A stretch of 64,000 nt of DNA from Actinacidiphila rubida (GCF_900110255.1 NZ_FODD01000014.1:62001-126000); one strand, 5' to 3'; numbered from the stretch's first letter, positions 7,180 to 15,670 are shown. The notes: a model not told the origin generated them from the sequence alone. A program made the numbers and translations.

Positions 7180-8061
7180 TCAGGAGGCGAGCGACGCGCG
7201 GTCGCCCATGACGATCACCGGATGGCCGGCCGGTGTCAGCGTGTGCAGCAACTCGACCATGTGCGCGGCCGAGACGCTGACGCACCCGTGGGTCGGGCCG
7301 CCGTGGTCGACGTGCACCCAGATGCCACCGCCACGGTCCTCGCCCATCGGCTGGGTGCTGTCGAGCGGGGACGTGCCGGGGACACGGTTGTAGTCGATGG
7401 CGATCACGTAGTCGAAGGCGTCGTCGAGCGGCTCGCCGTCGAAGCCGACGCCGCCCGCCTGGAACTTCGACGAGTGGTGGTACGGCAGCTTCGAGCCGGG
7501 ATCGGCGTCGAAACCGCCCGCGTCGTGCAGCGTGAACACGCCGATCGGGCTGTGCAGGTCCCCGGCGTGGTGGGTGGCCGTCCAGCCGTGCAGGGCGTTG
7601 TGCGCCGGCCACGGGGTGCCGGCGTGCCAGTGGCCGTCCTTGGTCCGCGTCCACAGGGTCACGACGGTGTCGGAAGAGTTCTTGGCCTTGCCCGACGCGA
7701 CCAGCACCTGCGTGCTGCCGGCGGGGATGGCCGCCCGCGTCTTCGGCCCGAGCCCGGCTATCGAGAGCGGCAGGGTGTCCCTGACGCCGAGGGTCCCGGG
7801 GCCGGCGGGGGCGTTGGCGCGGGTCGGCACCGGCGCGGCCGGGGCGGGCTGGTGCACGCGGGTGTCGGCGGCGGCCGCGAGGCCGCCCTGCCGGCCGAGG
7901 AGGACGTACCCCGTGCCGAGCGCGGCCAGCCCGACCGCCCCCGCCGCCGCCACGATCACGCCCTTGCGTGCGGCGGTACGACGGGGTCGCCGGTGCCGTC
8001 GCCGGCCACGGCTGGGATCGGTGTCGCTCTGGTCGAGCGATTCGGTCGGAGTGGAAGTCAT
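7180..8061 (-). CDS. L,D-transpeptidase (YkuD domain) with membrane anchor
   Basis: 293 residues. A basic Arg-rich cytoplasmic tail (~residues 12-35) is followed by a hydrophobic helix (VIVAAAGAVGLAALGTGYVL, ~36-55) and a Pro/Ala linker, so the enzyme is anchored outside the membrane. The catalytic part (~95-290) ends with the YkuD active-site block HVDHGGPTHGCVSV, holding the conserved His, Gly and nucleophilic Cys. IGVFTLHDAGGF is the preceding strand seen in the family. It should make 3-3 peptidoglycan cross-links or a related cell-wall acyl transfer. The ATG at 8061 has a GAGGA-type ribosome site upstream. A hairpin terminator follows. It stands alone, but fits the wall-related theme of the peptidase operon at 22.5-27.6 kb. 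Confidence 0.87.
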   Translation of the reverse strand: MTSTPTESLDQSDTDPSRGRRRHRRPRRTAARKGVIVAAAGAVGLAALGTGYVLLGRQGGLAAAADTRVHQPAPAAPVPTRANAPAGPGTLGVRDTLPLSIAGLGPKTRAAIPAGSTQVLVASGKAKNSSDTVVTLWTRTKDGHWHAGTPWPAHNALHGWTATHHAGDLHSPIGVFTLHDAGGFDADPGSKLPYHHSSKFQAGGVGFDGEPLDDAFDYVIAIDYNRVPGTSPLDSTQPMGEDRGGGIWVHVDHGGPTHGCVSVSAAHMVELLHTLTPAGHPVIVMGDRASLAS

Positions 8062-8241
8062 CGCCGTCGATCCTCGCAAACCACCCGCCGGGTCTTGGTA
8101 TCCGACCCCCGTCGGCGCCCGTTTTGGTCCCAGACGCCGTATTCGCGACGGAGCCGTTCGGGTGAGGCGGCGTTAACTCACGCTGACGCGGTGCCCCGGA
8201 TGGCGGGCGTCCGGCGCGCGGCGACGCGCCCTGCCGGACGG

Positions 8242-9063
8242 TCAGCCGGCCGCCGGGCCCGCCTCCGGGCCGCCGTCCCCGCCGTCCCCGCCGTCCCCCG
8301 TCTCCCCGGCGCCATGGGTGGCGTCGCGCGCGCCGCCGGCACCACCGCCGCCGTCGCCGAAGTCGAGCCGCATGACCGCACGGCGCTTGGTGGGGCGGCT
8401 CACCTCGGTGAAGCCCGCCGCGGCGAACGCGCTGACCGTGCCGACGTGGAGCTCGCCCCAGGGCACGTCCTGGCCGGGGTGGGTGACCGTGGGGTAGCCC
8501 TCGACGGCGCGGGCGCCCCTGCTGCGGGCCAGGTCGGCGGCGGCACGGGCCAGGACGTGGGTGATGCCGGTGCGGCGGGCGGGGGCGCGGACCGCGAAGC
8601 AGGTGACGGCCCACACTCCGGGGTCGGCGGGGTCCTCGTCGCGACCCGCCCAGGGGATCCGGGTGCCACGCAGCTTGGGATAGGCGGTGCGGGGCTCGAC
8701 CGCGCACCAGGCGACGGCCTCGCCACCGATGAAGGCCAGCAGACCGCTGGTGGTCCGCGCGCCGGGGTGCCCGCACTCGCTCTGCTCGCGCAGCCGGTGG
8801 GCGCGCTCGGCGTCGTCCGTCACCCGCCACTCCGGGTTCGGGATCTTGAACCGCTGGCAGTAGCACTGTCCGCCGTGGCAGCGTGCGCCCCCGAGGACCA
8901 GCTCCAGGTCCTCCCATGCGGCCTCGTTCGCCGGCACCACGGTGACCCCCGCGTCCGGCGCGTCCACCGCGCCCGCCCCTCCCACCGGACCGGCGGCGTC
9001 CACGGCGTCCACCGGACCAGCCGCGTCCGCCGCGTCCGCCGCGGAAATGCCCTCGCCCGTCAT
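8242..9063 (-). CDS. GNAT-family N-acetyltransferase with low-complexity ends
   Basis: 273 residues. The core (~residues 40-245) has GNAT features: a substrate-side segment AWCAVEPRTAYPKLRGT, then VWAVTCFAVRAPARRTGITHVL, which corresponds to the acetyl-CoA-binding strand and loop. A Cys-rich piece, ARCHGGQCYCQRFK, is typical of this Streptomyces subgroup. The first ~38 residues (AADAADAAG and VDAVDAAGPVGG) and the last ~35 (GDGGDGG-rich) are repetitive and probably disordered, produced by tandem GTCCACGGC-type DNA repeats. The ATG at 9063 is the first methionine. Substrate is unknown. It is divergent from the MerR gene at 9243 and could be a target of that regulator, an inference from position alone. 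Confidence 0.8.
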   Translation of the reverse strand: MTGEGISAADAADAAGPVDAVDAAGPVGGAGAVDAPDAGVTVVPANEAAWEDLELVLGGARCHGGQCYCQRFKIPNPEWRVTDDAERAHRLREQSECGHPGARTTSGLLAFIGGEAVAWCAVEPRTAYPKLRGTRIPWAGRDEDPADPGVWAVTCFAVRAPARRTGITHVLARAAADLARSRGARAVEGYPTVTHPGQDVPWGELHVGTVSAFAAAGFTEVSRPTKRRAVMRLDFGDGGGGAGGARDATHGAGETGDGGDGGDGGPEAGPAAG

Positions 9064-9204
9064 GCCCACCCGTCCTCGTCCGAACCGCCCCGCGGCCCCC
9101 GTCTCCGAGCGGTCGCGCGTCGTCCCGCGATTATCGCCGCACGTTCGCCCGACGTCGGCCCCACGAACCTCGGCACGAACCTCCGTGCGAACTCCGGTCG
9201 GCGC

Positions 9205-9243
9205 TTGCGTCTCCCCCGAGGGGAGACGGCACAGTGGCCGCCA
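9205..9243 (+). promoter_or_regulatory. MerR-type promoter with 21-bp palindromic operator
   Basis: A perfect inverted repeat, CGTCTCCCC at 9208-9216 and GGGGAGACG at 9220-9228, separated by CGA. It sits between a TTGCGT -35-like box (9205-9210) and a CACAGT -10-like box (9230-9235), a 19-base spacing. An over-long spacer filled by a palindrome is the hallmark of MerR-controlled promoters. The ATG of the merR-like gene at 9243 lies seven bases after the -10, so the message is probably leaderless and autoregulated. Confidence 0.72.
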
Positions 9244-10265
9244 TGGACGACAGCGGCCCGCTCCACTCGATCGGCGAACTCGCCCGGCGCACCGGCCTGA
9301 CGGTGAAGGCCGTGCGGTACTACTCCGACCGCGGCATCGTGACGCCCGCCGGCCGCACTCCCGCGGGCTACCGGCGGTACACCGCCGATGCCGTGGCCCG
9401 GCTGGAACTCGTCCGGACACTGCGCGAGTTGGGCGTGGACCTGGAGACGGTACGCGAGGTCGTCGCCCGGGAGCGTCCGCTGTCCGACGTCGCGGCGGAG
9501 CACGCCGCCGCGCTCGACGTGCAGATCCGCGTGCTGCGGCTGCGGCGCGCCGTACTGGCGGCCGCGGCGGAACGCGGCCCAGAACCTGAGGAGTTGACGC
9601 TCGTGCACCAGCTGGCCAGGCTCTCCGAGGAGGAACGCGCGCGCCTCGTGCGGGCGTTCCTCGACGACGTCTTCCACGGGCTCGCCGCCGACCCGGCGTT
9701 CACCGGGATCATGCGGTCGCTGTCACCGGAACTGCCGGAGGATCCCGAGCCGGGACAGGTCAGGGCCTGGGTGGAACTCGCCGAACTGGCGGGTGACCCC
9801 GGATTCCGCGCGTACATGCGGCAGCTGGCCGAGGAGCACGCGGCCCGGGCCGGGCGGCCGGAGGGTGCGGCGCCGGGCGTGAGCCGGGACCTCACGGCGA
9901 CCGTCGTCCAGCTCGCCGGGCCCGCGGTGGCGGCCGGTGTCGTGCCCGGCGGGGAAGGTGCCGCGCCGTTCGTGGCGGCGCTGGAGGCGGGGTGCGCCCC
10001 CTTCGTCGGCCCGGGCGCCGACGTGCGCACGCGTCTGGCACGCCGGCTGGAGCGCCTCAACGATCCGCGGCGAGAGCGCTACCTCCGGCTGCTCGCCACG
10101 GTCAACGGGTGGCAGGAGCCGCCGAGTCCGGCCCCGGTCCTGGACTGGACGGTACGGGCTCTCGACGCCGCACCCGTCACCACCGCACGATCCCCCGCCA
10201 TGCCCGACGGGCCACCGGTCATGCCGGACCGGTCAGGGCGCGGGCCAGCTCCCGCGGGCGGCTGA
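9243..10265 (+). CDS. MerR-family transcriptional regulator with long C-terminal domain
   Basis: 340 residues. The first ~75 are a MerR winged helix (SIGELARRTGLTVKAVRYYS, then AGYRRYTADAVARLELVRTL), followed by a dimerization helix ~80-120. The remaining ~220 residues are a helical C-terminal domain of the kind found in TipA-like or large actinobacterial MerR proteins; it has no Cys cluster, so metal sensing is unlikely and an organic ligand or drug is more plausible. The ATG at 9243 fits the palindromic promoter just upstream. The last 47 bases overlap the 3' end of the opposing alpha/beta hydrolase gene. Likely autoregulated; other targets are unknown. Confidence 0.88.
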   Translation: MDDSGPLHSIGELARRTGLTVKAVRYYSDRGIVTPAGRTPAGYRRYTADAVARLELVRTLRELGVDLETVREVVARERPLSDVAAEHAAALDVQIRVLRLRRAVLAAAAERGPEPEELTLVHQLARLSEEERARLVRAFLDDVFHGLAADPAFTGIMRSLSPELPEDPEPGQVRAWVELAELAGDPGFRAYMRQLAEEHAARAGRPEGAAPGVSRDLTATVVQLAGPAVAAGVVPGGEGAAPFVAALEAGCAPFVGPGADVRTRLARRLERLNDPRRERYLRLLATVNGWQEPPSPAPVLDWTVRALDAAPVTTARSPAMPDGPPVMPDRSGRGPAPAGG

Positions 10266-10932
10266 GCGCTCCCAGGTGGCCGCCGGGCACCTCCTCGACG
10301 TCCAGGCCGAGGCGTTCGCGGACCACCCGCCGCTGGAACTCCAGCGGGAAGAACCGGTCGTCCCGGCCCTGGAGGAACCGGGTCGGCACGTCCGGCCACG
10401 ACGCCAGCGGCCAGGGCTGCGCGAACACCCCCGAGGGCGGCGGGCCGGGCTGGGCCGCGAACGCCTCGTCGGTGACCGCGGCGGGGACGTCGTGGAAGAA
10501 GTCGGTGCGCAGGTCGAACTGGGCGTCCGGGCCGCGCCGTCCGTCCGCCTCCGCGCGGGCCGCGCGCGCCGCGGGCTGGCCGGTGGCGTCCCACCACTCC
10601 CCCGCCGTCTCGCCGGGCCGCGGCACCATCGCGTTGACCAGGATCAATCGGTCGACAGGCAGCCGGGTACAGACCAGCGGCGCGGAGAACCCGGCCAGCG
10701 ACTGGGCGACCAGGACCAGCGGACCGCCCTCACGCCCCGCGCTCCTGGCGGCGGCGAGCGCCCCGGTGGCCGCCTCGGCGATCGCGTCGGCGACGTCGTC
10801 CAGGTCGGCGGCGTCGTGCATGGGCAGGTCGAGCGAGACCGCGTCGTGGCCGGCGGCGCGCAGTTCGGGGAGAACCAGGTGCCAGTACCAGCCGGCGCCG
10901 TCCGCGCCGGGAACGAGTACGTACGTCGCCAT
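10219..10932 (-). CDS. Alpha/beta hydrolase
   Basis: 237 residues. The N-terminal TYVLVPGADGAGWYWH is the oxyanion-hole strand and loop. LVLVAQSLAGFSAPL contains the nucleophile elbow, with Gln-Ser-Leu-Ala-Gly in place of the common G-x-S-x-G first Gly. FLQGRDDRFFP carries the acid Asp, and PGGHLGALSRP the catalytic His. This matches the esterase/hydrolase group often annotated as salicylate-esterase or HNL-like proteins. The ATG at 10932 is used because sequence upstream in this frame is not hydrolase-like. The 3' end overlaps the convergent MerR gene by 47 bases, which would produce antisense transcripts. Substrate unknown. Confidence 0.87.
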   Translation of the reverse strand: MATYVLVPGADGAGWYWHLVLPELRAAGHDAVSLDLPMHDAADLDDVADAIAEAATGALAAARSAGREGGPLVLVAQSLAGFSAPLVCTRLPVDRLILVNAMVPRPGETAGEWWDATGQPAARAARAEADGRRGPDAQFDLRTDFFHDVPAAVTDEAFAAQPGPPPSGVFAQPWPLASWPDVPTRFLQGRDDRFFPLEFQRRVVRERLGLDVEEVPGGHLGALSRPRELARALTGPA

Positions 10933-11100
10933 GCCAACCGCCCTGCCCGTCGTCGGAGATCGCCTGACGGCCATCGTGTCACCGGCCTCCGACAGCCACC
11001 GCTCGACCGCACCGCTCGGCCGCGGGCCCGCCTGGCACCGCAGGCCCACACCGTCCACCCGCGGGTCCGCGGCGCACCGACCGCCGAGAGCGGTGCCCCG

Positions 11101-11850
11101 TTACGCGTACACCTCGTCCAGCCAGCCCTGCCAGCGGGCGCCGGTGCGCGCCGCGTCCGCGCCGGCCGCGAAGTCGTGGACGGTCACGCCGACCGTCGCC
11201 CCGAAGCGGTTGCGGCCGAAGACGCGGACCATCGCGTCGGGCGTGCGCAGGCCGATGAAGTACGCGTTGCGGAAGTCCAGTTCGGCATCGACCGGTGTCT
11301 CCGCACCCGGCAGCAGGACCCGCACGGCGTCTCCTTCAGCGGCGCCGCCGGGCAGTCCCAGGGCCCGGGCGGCGGCGTCGAGGGCGTCGGGGGCCCCGGA
11401 CGCGGCGCTCGTGCCGTCCGCGCCGGAGAACGTCGCACGCCGGCCGGCGAAGTGCAGCAGGTACTGGCGCAGGGTGTGGAGGTAGAAGTCCGTGTGCCGG
11501 TTCGCGCCGTCGTACTGGTTGTCCCAGTCGTCGACGAGGATGCCGCTGTGCACGTAGCGCACCCACGAACCGCCGCCCTCGCGCGGCTCGATGAGGTGGT
11601 CGAGCTGGTTCAGGGTCTGCCGGGGGCCGCCTTCGGGCAGGTCGGCCTCGGCGATCTCGGTGCGGCCGGCGAGGCGGTGCGGCGGGTCCCAGGCGGTGAC
11701 CGTGCCGCCGTGCGGGGCCGCGCCGCCCTCGCGCGGCTCGTACTCCATGGGCCACAGCCAGCCGGCGGTGCCGGACGTCAGCGCGTCCCACACCTCCTCC
11801 GGGCTCGCCTCGACCTCGAACTCCCGGACGATCTCGAACGGCTTGCCCAT
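11101..11850 (-). CDS. SRPBCC/AHSA1-domain protein
   Basis: 249 residues, with an N-terminal AHSA1-type SRPBCC domain: EFEVEASPEEVWDALTSGTA near residue 10 and LVDDWDNQYDGANRHTDFYL near residues 104-123. A C-terminal extension (~150-249) looks like a second half-fold. These proteins form a ligand cavity and are commonly encoded with ArsR regulators. Here it is the third gene of a tight operon (ArsR 12402-13022, DHFR-like 11854-12405, this gene), with only three bases to its upstream neighbour. The function is unknown; control by the ArsR protein is inferred from the operon. The stop is a TAA, uncommon in this sequence. Confidence 0.87.
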   Translation of the reverse strand: MGKPFEIVREFEVEASPEEVWDALTSGTAGWLWPMEYEPREGGAAPHGGTVTAWDPPHRLAGRTEIAEADLPEGGPRQTLNQLDHLIEPREGGGSWVRYVHSGILVDDWDNQYDGANRHTDFYLHTLRQYLLHFAGRRATFSGADGTSAASGAPDALDAAARALGLPGGAAEGDAVRVLLPGAETPVDAELDFRNAYFIGLRTPDAMVRVFGRNRFGATVGVTVHDFAAGADAARTGARWQGWLDEVYA

Positions 11851-11853
11851 GGT

Positions 11854-12405
11854 TCAGCCCTGCTTCCGCTGCGGGGCGTACACGACGTGGTGGACGCCGG
11901 ATCCGAACATCTCGGACCGCACGACGGCCAGCGGGATCGCGGCCGGGCCCTCCTGGAACAGGCGCTTGCCGCGGCCCACGACGATCGGGTCGATCAGCAG
12001 CTCGATCTCGTCGACCAGGCCCTTGGCGAGCAGCCACCGCACGAGCGTGGCGCTGCCCATGACGGTGATGTCGCCGCCCTCCTGCTCCTTGAGCGCGCGG
12101 ACGGCGCCCTCGGGATCCTCGGAGATGACGGTCGAGTTGTTCCAGTCGGCCTTCTCCAGCGTCGTGGAGACGACGTATTTGGCGACACCGTTCATGTGGG
12201 CGCCGCCGGGCTGGTCGGCCATCGCGGGCCACGCCTCGGCGAAGCCCTCGTACGTGGTGCGGCCGAGCAGCAGCGCGTCGGAGGCCGCCATCTGCGCCGA
12301 GACGGTACGGGCCATGTCCTCGTCGAAGTAGGCGCCGTGCCATTCGAAGGGGGACTCCATCACGCCGTCGGCGGTCAGGAACTCGCTGACGATCAGCTTC
12401 CTCAT
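11854..12405 (-). CDS. Dihydrofolate reductase-family (RibD C-terminal) protein
   Basis: 183 residues with the RibD_C/DHFR-like fold: MRKLIVSEFLTADGVMESP at the N-terminus, DALLLGRTTYEGFAEAWP near 43-60, VMGSATLVRWLLAKGLVDEI near 115-134, and LFQEGPAAIPLAV. Such paralogues bind NADPH but are not the housekeeping FolA; their substrates are mostly unknown. The ATG overlaps the stop of the upstream ArsR gene (ATGA), indicating translational coupling, and the AHSA1 gene follows three bases downstream. ArsR, DHFR-like and AHSA1 genes recur together in actinobacteria. Confidence 0.88.
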   Translation of the reverse strand: MRKLIVSEFLTADGVMESPFEWHGAYFDEDMARTVSAQMAASDALLLGRTTYEGFAEAWPAMADQPGGAHMNGVAKYVVSTTLEKADWNNSTVISEDPEGAVRALKEQEGGDITVMGSATLVRWLLAKGLVDEIELLIDPIVVGRGKRLFQEGPAAIPLAVVRSEMFGSGVHHVVYAPQRKQG

Positions 12406-13022
12406 GGTGTTGCCTCGATTTCGTCCGGTGCCGCGACCTGCGGCTTCACGGTGGGGTGCAGGGCCACGACGATCCGGTGCGGCCGGCCGCCCTCGGCGTC
12501 CGCGTCGTGGTACTTGGCGACGAGCGCGCTGACGCCGTGGGTCAGCTCCTCGACGAAGGCCGCCCGGTCCGCGGCGGAGGCGAACCGCACCTCGCCGTCC
12601 AGGGCGAAGGTGGCGATCCGCTTGCGGGCCCGGTCCGCGCCGGTGATCAGCGCGCCGACGTCCCGGACGAGCCGGGCGGCGACGGCCAGCAGCCAGCGCG
12701 CGGAGAGCTGGTCGCGGAAACGGTCCGGGTCCGGCTGGACCTGGGCCAGGGCCAGGGGCGAGATCACGAACGAGGCGGCGGTCGCCCGCATCAGCCGCTC
12801 GGTCACGTTGCCCTTGCGCCGCTCGCCGGCCAGCTCGACCAGGCCGTGCTTCTCCAGCGCCCGCAGGTGGTAGTTGACCTTCTGCCGGGGCAGCCCGACG
12901 CGGGCCGCCAGCATCGCCGCCGAGGCGGGCCCGCCGGCCAGTTCGGCCAGCAGCCGGGCCCGCGTCGGGTCCAGGGAGACGGCGGCCGCCTCCGCGTCCT
13001 CGATCACGCTCACGTCCAACAT
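12402..13022 (-). CDS. ArsR-family transcriptional regulator
   Basis: 206 residues. A winged helix-turn-helix occupies ~15-85 (SLDPTRARLLAELAGGPAS, then LPRQKVNYHLRALEKHGLV). The remaining ~120 residues are a helical effector or dimerization region, longer than the ~100-residue metal-sensing ArsR proteins and lacking their Cys motif. First gene of the ArsR/DHFR-like/AHSA1 operon; it overlaps the next gene by four bases. GGTGGAG just before the ATG is the ribosome site. Upstream, an A/T-rich AAAACTTTT palindrome (13041-13049) lies after a GACAAT -10-like box and is the natural operator for autorepression. Confidence 0.88.
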   Translation of the reverse strand: MLDVSVIEDAEAAAVSLDPTRARLLAELAGGPASAAMLAARVGLPRQKVNYHLRALEKHGLVELAGERRKGNVTERLMRATAASFVISPLALAQVQPDPDRFRDQLSARWLLAVAARLVRDVGALITGADRARKRIATFALDGEVRFASAADRAAFVEELTHGVSALVAKYHDADAEGGRPHRIVVALHPTVKPQVAAPDEIEATP

Positions 13023-13324
13023 GACTCCACCGTCTCACCGAAAACTTTTTTTGTCCAGGAGAGAGGAATTGTCGGTGTGGCGGCGTGACGGCTCACGGCG
13101 GGAGGAGCATCCGGGCAGCACGACCGGCTTGTCCGCGGCGCGACGGCGCGGGTGGTGGGCGTGGCTCGGCGCGGGGGCGAGGCGCGGCTGGGTGCGGGGC
13201 GCGGCGGGACGACGGATGGGCGCGAGGGCAGGACCGGCGCCGGCGCCGGTGCGGCGGTACGGGGCGGAGGGCCGCCCGCGCCCGTGGCGGGACGGCCTGG
13301 TCGGGCCCTGCCGGAAGAAGGGTC
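13023..13324. other. Intergenic region with ArsR promoter/operator
   Basis: 302 bases. Reading leftward, GACAAT at 13073-13068 is a candidate -10 box. AAAACTTTT at 13041-13049, inside a run of seven T, is strikingly AT-rich for this genome and lies between that box and the ArsR start, a repressor-like position. Bases 13085-13320 are GC-rich and I see no gene or site in them. Confidence 0.55.
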
Positions 13325-14056
13325 TCAGGCGGTCGGGTGGGTGCGGAGGGCGTCGTCCACCAGGGCCTGGAGGGTGGCGTGGTGGGCGCCCTTCCAGTAC
13401 ACGCGGTCGCATTCCGTGCACTGGGCGAAGACGTCGTACGAGCGCTGGGTGCCGTCGTGGAGGCGGTCGCTGACGGCGGCCTTGTCGGCCTGCGCGAGCG
13501 GCCCGTTGCAGGCGACGCAGCGCGTCCAGGGGGCGAGCTCGGGCGCGAACCGGTCCAGGACGTCGTGGAGTTGCTCCTCCGGGCGGTCGCTGTAGACGTA
13601 CGCGCCGGCCCACAGCTCGCGGCGGCGCAGCAGGCCGCGGTCGCGGGAGAGCATCACGCGCTTCTCGCGGGCCGACCGGGCGGCGAGCGCGGGGTCGCCG
13701 ATGTCCTCGTTGAGGTACGCGGCGTCGACGCCGAGCAGCCTCAACCGCCGTGCCAGCGTGCCCAGGTGGACGTCGAGGAGGAAGCGCAGCGGGGCACCCG
13801 GCACGCGTTGGGGCCGGGTGACCGCGGCCACGGAGATGTGCTCGCCGTCGGCCGGCACGTGCGCGACGGGGACCTCGCGGCCGTCCGCGCCGAGCCCGCC
13901 GACCTCGGTGAGCGGGATGCCCAGCGACTCCACGACGTGGCCGAGCGACGAGGTCCCGTCCGTCGCGACGTCGACGGCCTCGGACCGGCGCCGGTCCGAG
14001 GAGACGAACACGTGCAGTTCGGCGGGGATGCTGACGGTGATACGCGGTCGGCTCAC
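13325..14056 (-). CDS. Mut7-C RNase-domain protein with N-terminal ubiquitin-like domain
   Basis: 243 residues. Residues ~5-85 look like the Mut7-C-associated ubiquitin/ThiS-like domain (VPVAHVPADGEHISVAAV). Residues ~90-165 are the PIN-like Mut7-C domain with LRFLLDVHLGTLARRLRLLG at its start and RVMLSRDRGLLRR in the middle; the Asp residues would bind metal. A zinc ribbon follows (RCVACNGPL and FAQCTECDRVYWKG, a CxxC pair each). This layout is widespread in actinobacteria and predicted to act on RNA, but the substrate is not known. The gene is single; 147 bases separate it from trmO upstream. The ATG at 14056 is the first good start. Confidence 0.88.
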   Translation of the reverse strand: MSRPRITVSIPAELHVFVSSDRRRSEAVDVATDGTSSLGHVVESLGIPLTEVGGLGADGREVPVAHVPADGEHISVAAVTRPQRVPGAPLRFLLDVHLGTLARRLRLLGVDAAYLNEDIGDPALAARSAREKRVMLSRDRGLLRRRELWAGAYVYSDRPEEQLHDVLDRFAPELAPWTRCVACNGPLAQADKAAVSDRLHDGTQRSYDVFAQCTECDRVYWKGAHHATLQALVDDALRTHPTA

Positions 14057-14203
14057 GGCCTCAGCATGCCACCGGCACCCGCCGGCGGACCACGCGTTTC
14101 CCGGGCTCCGCCCAGGGTCCGTCGTGTGGTTCTCCGCGGTGTCGCGGCGCCCGGCCCGCCCCGGACACCGCTCCTTCGCCCACGGGGATCCGCACGACAG
14201 GCC

Positions 14204-14650
14204 CTAGCGCTCCGCGATGCCGCCGAGCACGGGCTTGACGTCGAGCAGCGGGGTGCCGTCGAGTGCCTCGAGACCGCTGACGCGCAGGCGGGTGCCGCCG
14301 GGGTCGACGGCGAGGACGCGGACCCGGTGCAGGCCGATGGGGTTCGGGCGGTCGGGCGAGCGGGTGCTGAACACGCCCTGCTCGGGCCGGGCGGCGTCGC
14401 CGCGCGGGTGGACGGTGAGGCGGGTGCGGTCGGCCCGGTCCAGCCAGGTGAGCAGCAGGACGTCGCTGCCCTCGGCGACGTCGCGGAGCGCGGGGCGGTA
14501 GGCGTCGGCGAACACCAGCCATGCCTCGGGCGCGCCCTCGTCGCCCTGCCGCGGCGCGTCGGCCTGGTCCCGGAGCGGGGACTCGACGTGGCCCACGGGG
14601 ACGACCGGGAACGACGTGCCGGGCGGTTCCTGGGTGTGCTCTGCCGTCAT
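14204..14650 (-). CDS. trmO: tRNA (N6-threonylcarbamoyladenosine(37)-N6)-methyltransferase TrmO
   Basis: 148 residues, the single-domain TsaA/TrmO (UPF0066) length. Signature blocks are FPVVPVGHVESPL at the N-terminus, GVFSTRSPDRPNPIGLH at ~93-109 and LDGTPLLDVKPVL near the end. TrmO uses S-adenosylmethionine to methylate t6A37 in certain tRNAs, adjusting decoding. Bacterial E. coli TrmO has an additional C-terminal domain absent here, as is usual in actinobacteria. The ATG at 14650 is used. It is separated by 207 bases from xthA upstream and seems independently transcribed. Confidence 0.9.
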   Translation of the reverse strand: MTAEHTQEPPGTSFPVVPVGHVESPLRDQADAPRQGDEGAPEAWLVFADAYRPALRDVAEGSDVLLLTWLDRADRTRLTVHPRGDAARPEQGVFSTRSPDRPNPIGLHRVRVLAVDPGGTRLRVSGLEALDGTPLLDVKPVLGGIAER

Positions 14651-14815
14651 GCGCGCGCCTCCCGCTGCCGTGCGGTCTCGTCCGCTCGCCGGCCCTCGGC
14701 GGCCGGTCCACCAGATCGTAGGCCGCGCGGACGCGTCACCGGTGGGGTATCGGCTCGTCCACGGCGAAACCGGCGGGCCGCCGGCCGGGCGGCGGGCGCG
14801 ACGGGGAGCCCCCGG

Positions 14816-14871
14816 CCTCAGAGGTCGCGGGCCTCAGACCTCAGAGGTCGTAGGGCCTCAGAGGTCGTAGG
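14816..14871. repeat. Tandem CCTCAGAGGTCG repeats across the xthA stop codon
   Basis: Three copies of CCTCAGAGGTCGTAGG or a close variant start at 14816, 14839 and 14856. The rightmost contains the xthA stop codon. Read leftward they place further TGA triplets 17, 24 and 40 bases after the true stop, covering all three frames. Confidence 0.75.
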
Positions 14872-15670
14872 AGACCGTCACCGGGGCGTGGTCGGACCAG
14901 CGCCGGTCGTAGGAGGCGGCGCGCTCGACGACGGCGGTGGACGCGGTCTTCGCCAGGCGCGGGGTGGCGACCTGGTAGTCGATGCGCCAGCCGCTGTCGT
15001 TGTCGAAGGCCTTGCCGCGGTAGGACCACCACGAGTAGGGGCCCGCGGTGTCGGGGTGGAGGTCGCGGACGACGTCGCTCCAGGCGCCGGGCGCCAGCAC
15101 CCGGGACATCCAGGCGCGCTCCTCCGGCAGGAATCCGGCGGCCTTCTGGTTGGCGCGCCAGTTCTTCAGATCCACTTCCTGGTGCGCGATGTTCCAGTCG
15201 CCGCACACCAGGGCGTGACCGGCGGAGTCGCCGTCCGTGCGCTCCAGCGTCGCGGCGAGGTGCTGCCGGAAGGCGTCCATGAAGCGGTACTTCTCCTCCT
15301 GCCGCTCGGTGCCGGCCTCGCCGGAGGGCAGGTACAGGCTGCCGACGGTCACGACGGTGCCGGCGTGGGGGAGGTCGACCTCCAGGTAGCGGCCGGACGC
15401 GTCGAACTCCGCGGCGCCGAAGCCGACGCGCACCGCCACGGGCTCGCGGCGGCTGAACACGGAGACCCCGGCGCGGCCCTTGGTGGCGGCGGGCGCGTGG
15501 TAGGCGTGCCAGCCGGCGGGCGCGCGCAGCTCGGCGGGGAGCTGGTCGGGCTCGGCACGGACCTCCTGCAGGCAGATCACGTCGGCGGAGGTGTTCTCCA
15601 GCCAGGGCAGGAAGCCCTTCTTGGCGGCGGCGCGCAGGCCGTTGACGTTGGCGGTGGTGACGGTGAGCAC
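14858..15670 (-). CDS. xthA: Exodeoxyribonuclease III / AP endonuclease
   Basis: 270 residues of the EEP nuclease fold: NVNGLRAAAKKGF near residue 9 and ICLQEVRAE with the metal-binding Glu near 36. YLPSGE and GDWNIAHQEVDLKNW follow near 160, DSGWRIDYQV near 228 and WSDHAPVTVSYDL at the C-terminus with the catalytic Asp-His. It removes AP sites and 3' blocks in base-excision repair. The start is a GTG at 15670, directly before the conserved LTVTTANVNGL. The stop codon lies in a tandem duplication. The divergent GNAT gene starts 61 bases away. Confidence 0.94.
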   Translation of the reverse strand: MLTVTTANVNGLRAAAKKGFLPWLENTSADVICLQEVRAEPDQLPAELRAPAGWHAYHAPAATKGRAGVSVFSRREPVAVRVGFGAAEFDASGRYLEVDLPHAGTVVTVGSLYLPSGEAGTERQEEKYRFMDAFRQHLAATLERTDGDSAGHALVCGDWNIAHQEVDLKNWRANQKAAGFLPEERAWMSRVLAPGAWSDVVRDLHPDTAGPYSWWSYRGKAFDNDSGWRIDYQVATPRLAKTASTAVVERAASYDRRWSDHAPVTVSYDL

